Positions 16,310 to 26,200 of a DNA stretch of 43,229 bases are shown here, piece by piece (position 1 is the stretch's first letter; each line of letters begins with the position of its first letter). The notes below the pieces were generated by a model, which searched no databases, was not told the DNA's origin, and was given only the letters and a program-made list of their open reading frames with translations. The stretch is from Clostridia bacterium (GTDB lineage Bacteria > Bacillota > Clostridia > Oscillospirales > CAG-272). The position numbers and the translations under genes were made by a program. The DNA is taken from assembly GCA_017503865.1 (NCBI GenBank), contig JAFVSI010000035.1, positions 1 to 43,229 of the forward strand. The letters run 5' to 3'.

Positions 16310-16341
16310 ACCGAAAGGGTTTAAATAAATCGAAAGGATTT
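16304..16341 (+). repeat. 19-bp imperfect tandem duplication with a duplicated ribosome binding site
   Basis: Two adjoining 19-base units (16304-16322 and 16323-16341) differ at two positions. Each contains a CGAAAGG core. The first unit carries the stop codon of the MutS-like gene and the second the ribosome binding site of the AsnC gene. Confidence 0.8.
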
Positions 16342-16347
16342 AACGTT

Positions 16348-16827
16348 ATGGAAAAGAATTTACTTAAGCTTCTTGAAGACGATGCAAGACTTTCTACCGA
16401 GCAGCTCTCGGTAATGCTTGACACTCCTAAAAATGAAATAGAAAAAAAGCTTTCCGAGCTTGAAGCCAACGGCACGATTCTCGGATACAAGGCGATGATC
16501 GACTGGGAAAAGACCGACCGTGAGTACGTTACCGCGATGATCGACGTGAAGCTTTCTCCCCAAAGAGACAGAGGCTTTGACAAGATTGCCGAAAAGATAT
16601 TCAATTACCCCGAGGTACAGGCGGTTTATCTTATGTCGGGAGCTTATGACCTTTCGGTTCTTATCGAGGGCAAGACGATGAAGGAGGTCGCTTACTTCGT
16701 TGCTCAGAAGCTCGCTCCCATTGAATCTATAATCTCGACAGCTACACACTTTGTTCTCCACAAGTACAAGGACAAGGGCGTTGTTTACGGCTACAGCGAG
16801 GTTGATGAGAGAGGAAATTGCAACTGA
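16348..16827 (+). CDS. Lrp/AsnC family transcriptional regulator
   Basis: This 159-residue regulator has an N-terminal winged-helix part (about 1-55: LKLLEDDARLSTEQLSVML, then the recognition helix NEIEKKLSELEANGTILGY). A RAM/AsnC ligand-binding domain follows (about 65-150: VTAMIDVKL, VQAVYLMSGAYDLSVLIEG, ATHFVLHKYKDKG). Its stop overlaps the aminotransferase start by one base (TGATG). Such AsnC-aminotransferase pairs are common in Clostridia and usually act in amino-acid sensing and transamination. The ligand is not predictable. An AAAGGATT site precedes the ATG. Confidence 0.92.
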   Translation: MEKNLLKLLEDDARLSTEQLSVMLDTPKNEIEKKLSELEANGTILGYKAMIDWEKTDREYVTAMIDVKLSPQRDRGFDKIAEKIFNYPEVQAVYLMSGAYDLSVLIEGKTMKEVAYFVAQKLAPIESIISTATHFVLHKYKDKGVVYGYSEVDERGNCN

Positions 16828-18014
16828 TGATAGACTATTCGAAGGTACTGTCGGAGGTCGTAGTCAACACCGAGAAATCGGGTATACGAAAGTTTTTCGA
16901 TTTGCTTGAGAATATGCACGACGTGGTGGCACTTACGGTCGGTCAGCCCGACTTTGTAACCCCTTGGCATATACGAGAGGCAGGAATCGAAAGCCTTGAA
17001 AAAGGCAAGACCTTCTATACCTCAAACTCGGGTACACTCGAGCTTCGCGAGGAAATAAACAATTATCTTACGAGAAGATTTAATATCTCGTACAATCCCA
17101 AAAATGAAATTATCGTAACGGTTGGCGGAAGTGAGGCTATCGATATCGCTCTTCGCTCGGTAATAGCTCCGGGTGACGAGGTTATTATCCCCACCCCCTG
17201 CTTCGTTTGCTATGCACCTCTTGTGCGTATTGCAGGCGGTGTTCCCGTTATTATTGAAACAAAGCTAAAGGATAAATTCAAGCTCACAGCAGAGGATCTC
17301 CGTGCGGCTATAACGCCTAAAACGAAGATGCTCGTGCTTCCCTATCCTAACAATCCTACGGGTGCTATAATGACGAAGGAGGAGCTTGAGGAGATTGCAA
17401 AGGTACTCCGCGACACGAACATCGTGATCCTCTCTGACGAGATCTACGCTGAGATGACCTACGGAATGAAGCACACGTCCATCGCTTCTCTTGAGGGAAT
17501 GCATGAGAGAACGATTATTGCGAGCGGTTTTTCAAAGAGCTACTCTATGACAGGTTGGCGTCTTGGATATATTTGTGCACCCGAACCTCTTTGCGAGCAA
17601 ATGCTGAAAATTCATCAGTACGCAATCATGTGTTCTCCCACAACGTCGCAGCTTGCAGCTATAGAGGCTCTTAAAAACGGAGACGATGACGTTAAGATGA
17701 TGGTTGAGGAATATAACCGTCGCCGCCGCCTTATCCACAAGGGTCTGACTGACATCGGTCTTGAGTGCTTTGAGCCTCAGGGTGCATTCTATATTTACCC
17801 CTACATCGGTGGATTCGGTCTTACAAGCGAGGAATTTTGCAACAGACTCCTTTACGAGTTTAAGTGTGCTATCGTTCCAGGTACCGCGTTTGGTGCTGAC
17901 GGCGAGGGATTCGCAAGAATTTCCTATGCTTATTCGACAAAGCATATCACGCAGGCACTTGAACGAATAGCTGCTTTCGTTGAGACTCTTAAAAAGGAAC
18001 AAGGCTTAAAATAA
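16827..18014 (+). CDS. PLP-dependent class I/II aminotransferase
   Basis: This 395-residue fold-type I aminotransferase shows VGQPDF near the N-terminus and the PNNPTG cofactor-phosphate region. Also seen are the DEIYAEMTYG Asp, the PLP Lys in SGFSKSYSMTGWRLGY and the substrate-carboxylate Arg in FARISYAYST. It belongs to the aspartate/aromatic aminotransferase (PatA-like) group. The amino donor is not determined by sequence. The ATG at 16827 overlaps the regulator stop. A TTG at 16818 sits too close to the AGGA site to be convincing. It ends 6 bases before a bidirectional terminator. Confidence 0.93.
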   Translation: MIDYSKVLSEVVVNTEKSGIRKFFDLLENMHDVVALTVGQPDFVTPWHIREAGIESLEKGKTFYTSNSGTLELREEINNYLTRRFNISYNPKNEIIVTVGGSEAIDIALRSVIAPGDEVIIPTPCFVCYAPLVRIAGGVPVIIETKLKDKFKLTAEDLRAAITPKTKMLVLPYPNNPTGAIMTKEELEEIAKVLRDTNIVILSDEIYAEMTYGMKHTSIASLEGMHERTIIASGFSKSYSMTGWRLGYICAPEPLCEQMLKIHQYAIMCSPTTSQLAAIEALKNGDDDVKMMVEEYNRRRRLIHKGLTDIGLECFEPQGAFYIYPYIGGFGLTSEEFCNRLLYEFKCAIVPGTAFGADGEGFARISYAYSTKHITQALERIAAFVETLKKEQGLK

Positions 18015-18020
18015 AAAATA

Positions 18021-18052
18021 AAAGAGAGAGCTTTAAGCTCTCTCTTTTTTAT
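18021..18052. terminator. Bidirectional terminator between aminotransferase and DUF1622 gene
   Basis: An 11-bp stem of AG/CT-rich sequence (18021-18031 with 18037-18047, loop TTTAA) is flanked by A-rich DNA on the left and TTTTTT on the right. It serves the plus-strand aminotransferase and probably the minus-strand DUF1622 gene, which ends at 18049. Confidence 0.9.
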
Positions 18053-18420
18053 TTATCTTGCTTCTTTTCCTCTTCGGCATCCTTTTTCTCGTTTTTGATT
18101 TCCCAATGAATAAGAATTGCGAGAATTGCACGAAGGGCGATGACTATGGCAAGTATGCCAAGCTCCTTGAGATCTCTTACGATAACGGTATTGACTATCT
18201 CAGCACCCATCTTAAACTCAAGAGCAAGGGCAAGTGCCCGTCCGAGGTCAACGATGACGTTTACGGGCTGCTTTTTTCTCAACCTTGAGAGCAATATGAC
18301 AAGTGCTCTTATAGAGCCGATTATGATTATCGATATTCCAATAAGCTCAAGTGTATCAACCGTTATCTCCGCTACAAAATGGAGAAGTCCTTTATAGGTT
18401 GCAGTAATGTTCTGAAGCAT
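18049..18420 (-). CDS. DUF1622 family membrane protein
   Basis: This 123-residue protein has three hydrophobic helices (about residues 22-42, 62-80 and 88-106) and a highly charged tail ending EEEKKQDK. The DUF1622 pattern is visible: DLGRALALALEFKMGAEIVN, then VRDLKELGILAIVIALRAIL. The function is unknown. It lies 25 bases downstream of a lipoprotein gene on the same strand and is likely the last gene of that run. Its ribosome binding site is AAGGA at about 18429-18433. Confidence 0.85.
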   Translation of the reverse strand: MLQNITATYKGLLHFVAEITVDTLELIGISIIIIGSIRALVILLSRLRKKQPVNVIVDLGRALALALEFKMGAEIVNTVIVRDLKELGILAIVIALRAILAILIHWEIKNEKKDAEEEKKQDK

Positions 18421-18445
18421 TTTAAAATCCTTCCTTTTTGTGTTA

Positions 18446-18925
18446 TTACGAAATTACCGTAGCGAGATTTACAGCACCCGCTGAATAGTAAGTCTCGGGC
18501 TGATAGCCCATTATCTTCATTGTTATCTTTTGTCCAACCTTTGGAACTTTCTCACTAAAGGTGACACTCTTTACGTACTCACCCGGGCGTATGAGTCCCG
18601 TTTCACCGAGGATATTTCCCTTCTCATCAAGAATGCGAATTTTGAGCCACACATCGTTTGTCTCGGGATTGGTAAAGTATATATCGGCACTCTCACCCGA
18701 AAGCTTGACAATACCGCAAACCGAGACCTTGTATGCCTTTGCATCAAGCTCGGTATAGCCTATTGCAGCAGGATCTTCAATATCGGGTGTGCCAACGACC
18801 GCACCCGAATCAAATGGGGGCGGCACGAATTCACCCTTTTCATCTCCGCAAGAGACGAGACAAGTAAAAAGTGAAAATATTGAAATTATTAAAGCAAGTG
18901 TGCGAAGGGTTGTTTTGCTTTTCAT
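18446..18925 (-). CDS. Lipoprotein, paralogous to the lipoprotein at 19716-20219
   Basis: This 159-residue protein has a lipoprotein signal (MKSKTTLRTL to LVSCGDEK, lipobox L-V-S-C, modified Cys about residue 27). After an acidic linker a beta-sandwich-like domain of about 100 residues follows. Its part IYFTNPETNDVWLKIRILDE then GLIRPGEYVKSVTF aligns by eye with LFFANPSRSVDNLSIVLYVD and GVIQPGNQITTLTL of the other lipoprotein. The family name is not known to me. I chose the ATG at 18925 because a GAGGAT site lies 6 bases upstream and the signal peptide starts there. An in-frame extension to 18991 would begin inside a hairpin. Confidence 0.75.
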   Translation of the reverse strand: MKSKTTLRTLALIISIFSLFTCLVSCGDEKGEFVPPPFDSGAVVGTPDIEDPAAIGYTELDAKAYKVSVCGIVKLSGESADIYFTNPETNDVWLKIRILDEKGNILGETGLIRPGEYVKSVTFSEKVPKVGQKITMKIMGYQPETYYSAGAVNLATVIS

Positions 18926-18961
18926 ATTATTATCCTCATTTCTGTCAAATAAACTCTTACG

Positions 18962-18992
18962 AATGCTCATCAAAGTCGCTTTGGTGGGCATT
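18962..18992. repeat. Long inverted repeat upstream of lipoprotein gene
   Basis: The 14-base arms (18962-18975 and 18979-18992) pair in the plus-strand sense, with two G-U wobbles and a 3-base loop. On the minus strand those positions become two C-A mismatches. It lies between the terminator of the secreted-protein gene and the lipoprotein start, so it could be a regulatory element or a remnant of an inserted repeat. I see no gene it belongs to. Confidence 0.4.
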
Positions 18993-18996
18993 TGTA

Positions 18997-19030
18997 AAAG
19001 ATCAAGGCAGGGCGCGAACGCCCCGCCTTG
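18997..19030 (-). terminator. Terminator of the small secreted protein gene
   Basis: A 12-bp GC-rich stem (19003-19014 with 19019-19030) has one G-U pair on the minus strand and a TTCG loop. It is followed on the minus strand by ATCTTTT. The wobble fits only minus-strand transcription. Confidence 0.85.
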
Positions 19031-19099
19031 ACTTTTTGATCGTATTTAGTTTTTTAGATTAAAAGTTAAGCTTTTAATTGTTTTAAGTTAGGTTATAAC

Positions 19100-19651
19100 T
19101 TAAGCAGCTGTGATTGTGAGAGTGATTGTACCAAGCTTTCCAGCTGCAGCGATAGAACCGGAAGTAGGCTTAGATACGGTTATTGTACCGGTTGTAGCTG
19201 CGTTAGCACCCGCTTCGCCTGCACCTACTGCTGAATCAAGAGTAACAGCTGCGGAAATAACGGGCTGAACGGTAACGCCCTCTTCAGCAACCCAAGTAGG
19301 AGTTACAGTAACGTCTGCGTTGGATCTATTCTCAAGAGAAATAGTAGCGGGGTCTCCTGCCCAAGCACCTTCGTTTTCATCAACGCTCTTGTCATAAGCA
19401 AGAGTTGTGGGGTTCCAACCGTAAACTGCAGAAGCTGCTGTGTACTCAAAGGAAATAGCATCCCAAGTGATGTTTACAGAGTAAACAGGGGTTGTGTCCT
19501 CAGTTGTGGGCTGTGTCTTGTAGGTTGCGTTAACTTCGATATTCTGCTTTGCATCAACAACGGTGTCGAAGTTCTGGGTTTCTGCGAATGCGGTGATGCT
19601 CATACCTACGATCATAGTAAGAGCGAGAACTGTTGCGAGAATCTTTTTCAT
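19100..19651 (-). CDS. Small secreted protein, stand-alone form of the giants' C-terminal module
   Basis: This 183-residue protein starts with a signal peptide (MKKILATVLALTM to SITAFAE). The mature part is beta-rich, Thr/Ala-rich and without cysteine. Its pattern VNITWDAISFEYT, GWNPTTLAY, EGAWAG and the closing GTITLTITAA follows the C-terminal module of both giant proteins (VDITWGTMSF, MWNPEDLEY, GEWQPAE, GTVTITITKAE). It has a very strong AAGGAGGAAT ribosome binding site and its own stable terminator, which suggests abundant synthesis. I know of similar short secreted proteins in Clostridia but of no established function. A structural or polymerising subunit is inference. The ATG at 19651 is fixed by the ribosome binding site and signal peptide. 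Confidence 0.75.
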   Translation of the reverse strand: MKKILATVLALTMIVGMSITAFAETQNFDTVVDAKQNIEVNATYKTQPTTEDTTPVYSVNITWDAISFEYTAASAVYGWNPTTLAYDKSVDENEGAWAGDPATISLENRSNADVTVTPTWVAEEGVTVQPVISAAVTLDSAVGAGEAGANAATTGTITVSKPTSGSIAAAGKLGTITLTITAA

Positions 19652-19715
19652 AATAGATTCCTCCTTAAAAAAATTTTTTATTTTTACGCCCATTTACGGG
19701 GCTGTAAATCAAGAT

Positions 19716-20219
19716 TTAGTTTACGACTATAACACGAACAGGAATTTCGGTATTTACTACCGCTTTTTCGTTTGTTTCAGCGTTATAGAATTCTACTAAA
19801 ATTTTTCCTTCACGAGCACCAAGATCTTTTATGGTTCTCGTGCCTACTTCATTAAGAGTAAGCGTTGTGATTTGGTTGCCGGGCTGAATAACACCCGATT
19901 CAGCAACCCTGAATCCATCAACATAAAGTACAATGGATAAGTTATCTACTGAGCGGCTTGGATTAGCAAAGAACAATCCCACAGAGCCGCTTCCAATAGA
20001 TACTGTAACATCGGTTTGATAAGTAAGACCTACCGCTCCGCCTCCCTCATTTTTGTCGAGCTTTCCTTCATCTGTCTCAACAAAGGTCTCGGCATTGGAG
20101 TCTTCGGGTGGCTCGGGGTAGTCGGGGGAAGGTTTCTTCCCCCACTTACAACCCGTTAGCATCAGTGCCGCAAGTAAGATTGATGTAATCGTTATTATTA
20201 GCTTTGATTTTCTCATCAT
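19716..20219 (-). CDS. Lipoprotein, first copy downstream of the giant protein
   Basis: This 167-residue protein has a lipobox signal (LLAALMLTGCKW; modified Cys about residue 24). A Pro/Asp/Glu-rich linker follows, and then a domain of about 100 residues with alternating strands (QTDVTVSIGSGSVGLFF, SIVLYVDGFRVAESGVIQPG, ILVEFYNAETNEKAV). It is a paralogue of the lipoprotein at 18446-18925. It begins only 9 bases after the stop of the 4460-residue giant, with AAGGAG before the ATG, so the two are co-transcribed. Its membrane-anchored, surface-facing position fits a partner for a secreted protein that has no anchor of its own. This role is inference. A second ATG three bases in is equally possible as start. 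Confidence 0.78.
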   Translation of the reverse strand: MMRKSKLIITITSILLAALMLTGCKWGKKPSPDYPEPPEDSNAETFVETDEGKLDKNEGGGAVGLTYQTDVTVSIGSGSVGLFFANPSRSVDNLSIVLYVDGFRVAESGVIQPGNQITTLTLNEVGTRTIKDLGAREGKILVEFYNAETNEKAVVNTEIPVRVIVVN

Positions 20220-20228
20220 TTTTTCTCC

Positions 20229-23200
20229 TTATTCGGCATCTTCTGCCTTTGTAATAGTAATTGTTACTGTTCCTACAGAGAGGTTTTCACCCTTCTGAGG
20301 AATAGCCTTTCTTATAAGCTCAAGAGTGATATTCTCAGTCTCTTCAGCTACGACCTCAACCGTGCCGTTTGCATCAACGCCTGTGAACGAGCCGCCTATA
20401 ATGTCTGCAAATGCGTCTTCAGAAACGTAAATAAACGTTACGTTTACGTTTACTGTTCCCGAGTTATAAATCGTGATAACGTTTGCATCTGCCTCTGCGG
20501 GCTGCCACTCACCTATGTTGTACTCAAGGTCCTCGGGGTTCCACATACAGTTGGTGTAAATGAAGCTCATCGTTCCCCAAGTAATATCAATGCTTACGTA
20601 CTCGAGAGTCATAAGAGCAGTTGTTCCGTCCGCAAACTTGAAGACGTAAATTCCGCTATCATTGATAGTGTAGAGACAAGCTGCTGTACCTATCTCGGTA
20701 ACGTCCGTAAAGATCGTTGTTCCATCACTCTTATAAGCAGGCTCGTCTGCGTCATCGTAAAGGTCTTCGAAGAGGTGATACTTATCAAGCTTAGGAAGTG
20801 TTACGGTTACAACCGAATCACAGTGGCTACAAGTCTTGGTTGCCGAGCCCTCAGCATCAGCTGTGGGAAGCGTGTTAATAGTCCACTTCGACCAAGTATG
20901 AGGTCCGCTGAGCTCTTCGAGCATTCCTACGTAGGTCTCAACGAGAAGCTCTGCCGTTCCTGCTCTGAAGTAGGAGTTGTTTGCATCGTATCCACCGTAG
21001 TAGACCTTACCCTGATACGAAGGCATGTAAGCATAGTCTCCGTCGGCGTTAGTGATAACGAGTGTCATCTTGTAAGGCGAAGCTTCCTTGATCTGCATTC
21101 CGTTAGTATCAAACATCTCGTAAGGAACTACTACCATACCAAGATCACCGATTCCAACAGCCATAACACGAAGTGTTCTTGCATCAGACACGTTTCTTGC
21201 AACAATGGACCTGTCGATCTTACTCGGTTCTTGTCCTGCAGCTACTGCCGCATCTATACGAGCCTGAGCTGCTGCAACTTCCTCATCTGTTTCGTTCTGC
21301 TGTCTTACCGTGATAGTCTTCTTTATCATCGATATCTTGCCGGACTCAATCTGTGTAAGTCCCTCATTCAAAACGCGGAGCGTCTCGGTAGCAAGAGCAT
21401 GTGCTACTCTCTCATAGAAAAGGTCACCGCTAGCCTGAGCGCCTGAACCGTACGTATCCACTGTACTGTTAGGAGCACAGAGATTGAGGTTACCCGAAGC
21501 ACCTGCAATGAAAATCACCTGTGTATCGGTATCGCCTTTCTCAATATCCTTTCTCATATAGTTAGCTATATCAGAAGAGATAAGTTCGGGATAATCGTTA
21601 ACAGCACTTGCAAGGTGTCCCTGCCAGTTAGTAGCTACGATGTCCTTCTTGTCTGCACGTACGAAGCGTACTATCTGCACTGTATCGTCTGCTTCACTAA
21701 CTGTTGTAGTGGTGGGATCGTTGTACTGGTCAATTGTAGGCCATACGTGATCCTCAGAAGCGAATACAAACTCGCCGTTTTCGTCGATATTGACGTATCT
21801 ACGTACCCAAGCCATTCCGGTCGTCTTACCCTCACCGATGTAAATATCGGTTTCAGAAAGATCTGAGATAGCCTCTGCTGCCGCATTTGCTATGTTTGCA
21901 AATGCCTCGCTACGCCATTGGGCACTCTTTGAGAAGCTTACGGAAGAGTGTGCGTGAGTTGCTGCGATAATGATATTATCCTTAGGAACTCCCGTTACTG
22001 CATTTATGTTACGTCTCATTCTGTCGCACATGGTTTCGGAGATACTTCCAATATCTATCGAGATAAGAAGAAGTGTTGTTTCTCCGTCATACATAGCTGC
22101 AACGGTTGCATAAATGTCATCAACGTATCCGTCGTCATCTATATGAACGCCGGTCTTACCGTCTATCGGGAAATAACCGTAAGGAGTAATAACTACTCTT
22201 GAGTAACCCATTTCGAAGGTATCGACAATCATCGGTATCTCCTCATAGGTCGTGTATCCACAAACGCTACAAGCTACGTACTTCTTCCAACCCGCAGCGG
22301 AGTTAGTAGGAGCTTTCGCTTCATAGGTTGTGAGTGTGTGTCCGTCGGGACAGTCATCGTGAGGCTGATAACGGTTTGCAACCTCAATTACAGTTCCCTC
22401 TTCTCCAAATACCACGAGGTCGAAGAGCCAATCACGATTAGAAGTTTCGGGAAGTCCGTATTCGGTAAACTGTCCCTTCTTATCGCTGATATTGTTTCTA
22501 CCGAGCCATCTGAAGTACTGAGTTATATCTTGATCTTCTCTGTAACCGTTTGCATTCATTCCGATCCACATAGCATTTGAAAGCTCTGTGTAATCAGTTG
22601 TGTAAACGTCGTTCATCATGTCGATTATATCCTGTTTCGACATCTTGAACTCGATGTAAAGCTCCCAGTCACCGTCAAAGCAATTCTGGTTGCCGTTTTC
22701 TGAGAAGAAGTCACCGGCATCGAAGAACTCACCTGTTGTGACGTTCTTTCTTCTTATCTTTGCTTCACTAATAAGGTCATACGTTGCAAGATCAGCAACC
22801 TTAGAACCATTGTCATAAGCACCGAGATTGACCCAAGCTGAGTCGGTTGCACCACCTGCAAAATAGAAGTATCTCGTTACGTTATTAAGGTCAAATCCGA
22901 AATAGAAGGCGTAATTGCTTCTATAGATCTGACTTACACCGTCAACAAGTGCAGGTGCAGGGTCCTTAATAGCAACATAAATGTTATCTGCATCGTACGA
23001 GAAGTAATACTGCATATTCTCGGAAGCGAGAGTATTATCAACCTCACCGGTTTCCCACTTGTCTCCGTAGCTTGTATTAGTTGTGGGAAGTGCGGGAGTA
23101 ACTACTATTGCCTCGCCGTACTCACCGTCACTAATTGCACCGTCAATAGTGGGTGTGTTTCCGGATATGTCTGTTGCGTAATAGCTGTTAGTTCCGTAAG

Positions 23201-26200
23201 GAGCTGTCCAAGATACTCTTGTCTTTCCGCAAAGATCACAAGTGTCATCGTCACCGTATTCGTGAACAAGATAGATTGTGGTCTTACATCTTACGCAATA
23301 TCTATCCTCTGCTGCGTCTACGCAGTAAGTTGTAAGTGTTTCGCCCTGTGCGTTTTGGTGTCCGAGTGCTGTTCCCTCTACAAGGTCACAGCCTGCGCAA
23401 TGTCTCGGCTCGGTGCAGGATGCCTCGATCATGATGTGCTCGTGTCCTGCATATGCGGGGCCGTAAACTACTGCAACCGCCTCGTGTGCCGCTGCCTGAA
23501 GAATTGCCATCTCAGCCTCGGTGAACATATAAACGGTTCCGGTACTATCGGTCTTCGACTGGTTGATGTACGAAGGCTTATAGGGGTTACCCGTACAATC
23601 TTCACCGAACAGAGTCTCAAACCATACGCAAGCATTGAGGTACTGACCGCCACCGATATCACCGTCGTGGTAATAGTCACCTCTGTTGCCGTTTGTGCCT
23701 ATTCTTGCACAAAGGTCATCGACCATTCCTGCCGCCTCAAGCTTTGCTCTTGCTATTACCCAAGCATCGCCTGAAGGAACCATATTTACATTGTTATCTT
23801 TTACGATAACGCTTGAAACACTCTTGATAGTGTTATACATTGTAGCCTGCTGCTCAAGAGTCGATACCTGCTCCGAAGGAACTGTAACGCCCTTTTCGTA
23901 ATATCCCTCTGTACCGAATCCTACCTGATAAGGCCACGTCTCGTGCCAGTAAAGCTCTGCCGTAGGATGATTATCCTTAGCATAATCGAAGAGCTGCTTT
24001 GCATACCAACGAGTCTTGTCAAGTGCAACGTCAGCATTCTCGGAAAGTGTGGGGTAGAAGTGCTGCTGGAAGGAGATAACATCCCAATCCTCGCCCCAAA
24101 CTTCCTTAGCATATGCGAGAGCACCCTTGATGGTCTTAACGCTTGTGATCTTCTTGCGTCCGGCTGCATTCGTTACGTACAACTCGTATGCCTCGGAGTC
24201 GTCGTTGAGCCACGTCCAGTGGTCACGGACGGGACAACCAGATTCATAAAGGTTTACTACGTTAATTTCGTATCCTGCCGCACTTGCAAGTCCGTAAAGC
24301 TCCTCAACAAAGTAGTTGGAGAAGGAGTTACCGATCATAAGAATGTTGACCGCCTCAGTAGGCTTATCGTAATAAGCTCCATTATCAGCATCACCGCATA
24401 CAGCACATACTCTCGGAGTCTGATAGTTATTATCATCATCTACCCAGGTATGCTCGAGCTTGGGTACTGTAAACGTTGTTGTGTGAAGCTCTCCGCAAGT
24501 ACAACTGAAGTAATACTCGCCTGCTTGCTTACAGGTAGCTGCGGTTTTCTCTGCTCCCTCTGCGTAAACGTCTTCACAATCGTAAAGGATGTTTCCGTTT
24601 GTGTCAACCTTAAATACGCTTGTACTGGGGGCACCGCATACAGAACAGCTGTGGAGATAATACTTAACACCGTCGATCGTGTTAATTAAATACTTCTCAT
24701 CCTGTACGTGTTCAGAATAGTCACACTCGGGATGGTCGTATCCGTTGTTACCAAATACTACAGTATCGGGAAGGAGCTGTGATACGCCGTACTTAGCTGC
24801 CTGCTCCTCGGAAATCATCGTTCCGTAGAAGGCCTTCCAAGTAACACTTGCCGAAACTCTGTAGAAATTGGAAGTTGAAATATAGAATGTGTTGAAATCA
24901 GCATCGGTAAGAGTTACACCGAAGTTTTCCTGCCAGAACTCCTTGATAACTTCCTTATCAAAGGCAAGTTTCTTGATTCTGTGTGTTGTATTTGATGAAG
25001 GACCGCCTACAACGAAATCGTAGTAGGGGCTTACACTATTGTATCCGGTCCACAACGAGGTATAACCCGTTGCTGTTGCAAATCCAACCTCGGATTCCTG
25101 ACCTGGTTCGTCAAGTCCGTGATGCTGAAGCTTAATAACCATCTGCTGCGTATGATCGGCAGGGTTAAATCCGAGTCTGTAATACTCGGGAGAGTCACTT
25201 GTCCATACGGACGTGCTTCCCTCTATAGCCTCTTCACTCGGCTGATATAGCATATCAAACGCCAAGTAGAGTCTGCTCTCACTTCTTGCAACGTAGTACT
25301 TGTAGTGAGGAGTTATAGGCTCATAGGCAGAATCAACTACTGTATAACCCGTAACGTTGGTTTGTCCTGCGTGATATTGATTAACTATCGTAGGCTCAAG
25401 CTCGGTGGGAGTCAAGCAAGACCAAACGCCTTCCTCAAGCTCCTGCCATCTGACACCGCCCAATTTGACCTGGTCATTATCCATATGGATATCAGCATCG
25501 TTGATGTATTCCTCACTTGCGAAGAATACTCTCTGACCAAAGTAAGCGGGATTCTCTGCAGTTGCGGGCCAACGCTTGGGAGGTAAGGTATTCGCCTCAA
25601 GTCCCGAATATCCGCATTCGCTACATACCGCATAAGCATTCCAACCTATTCCGATACAGGTAGGCTCCTTGGCGGGTACTGTCGTACGCTTACCCGAAGC
25701 CTCGACTACTGCTATGTGAGCCTCCTTCGAGCCTGCTTCCTCAAATACCTTTTCGCCCGTCTTGCCCTCGGAACTTACGTGACATACCGAACACTGTGCG
25801 AAATATTTTGCATTAGAGCCACAGGTTGCGGCACTCTTTTGATACTCCATTGAAGTAACATCGTCAAACTTATGACCCAAAGGCTCTGCTGTGTAGGTAG
25901 ACTCATTGGGATCAAGCTCTCCGCAAGAGCATCCGAAGTATGCTTCACCGCTTCCCTCACAAGTGGGAGCAGTCTTAATAGCACCCTCGAAGTTTACGTT
26001 CTTGACGTCGTAAATGATATTACCCTCTGCGTCAACGTAGAAGATGGAAGAATTAGCTCTGCCGCATCCTCTGTCCTCGCTTTCGGGAGTATCCTTGATA
26101 CTACAGCTATGGTAGTAAGCTGTAATACCGGTCTCTTCGTCGGTTGCTATCTTATATTTATCGTCTATAACGTGTGTGAAGTTACATCCTATCGCACTGT

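Noticed and set aside
18926-18991. N-terminal extension of the second lipoprotein to an ATG at 18991
   Set aside because: The extension is hydrophilic and precedes a complete lipoprotein signal with its own ribosome binding site at the inner ATG.
20232-20600. C-terminal module as a WxL cell-wall-binding domain
   Set aside because: The ITW strand recalled WxL, but the second conserved WxL motif and its order are missing, and the WNP and GEW motifs do not fit that family.
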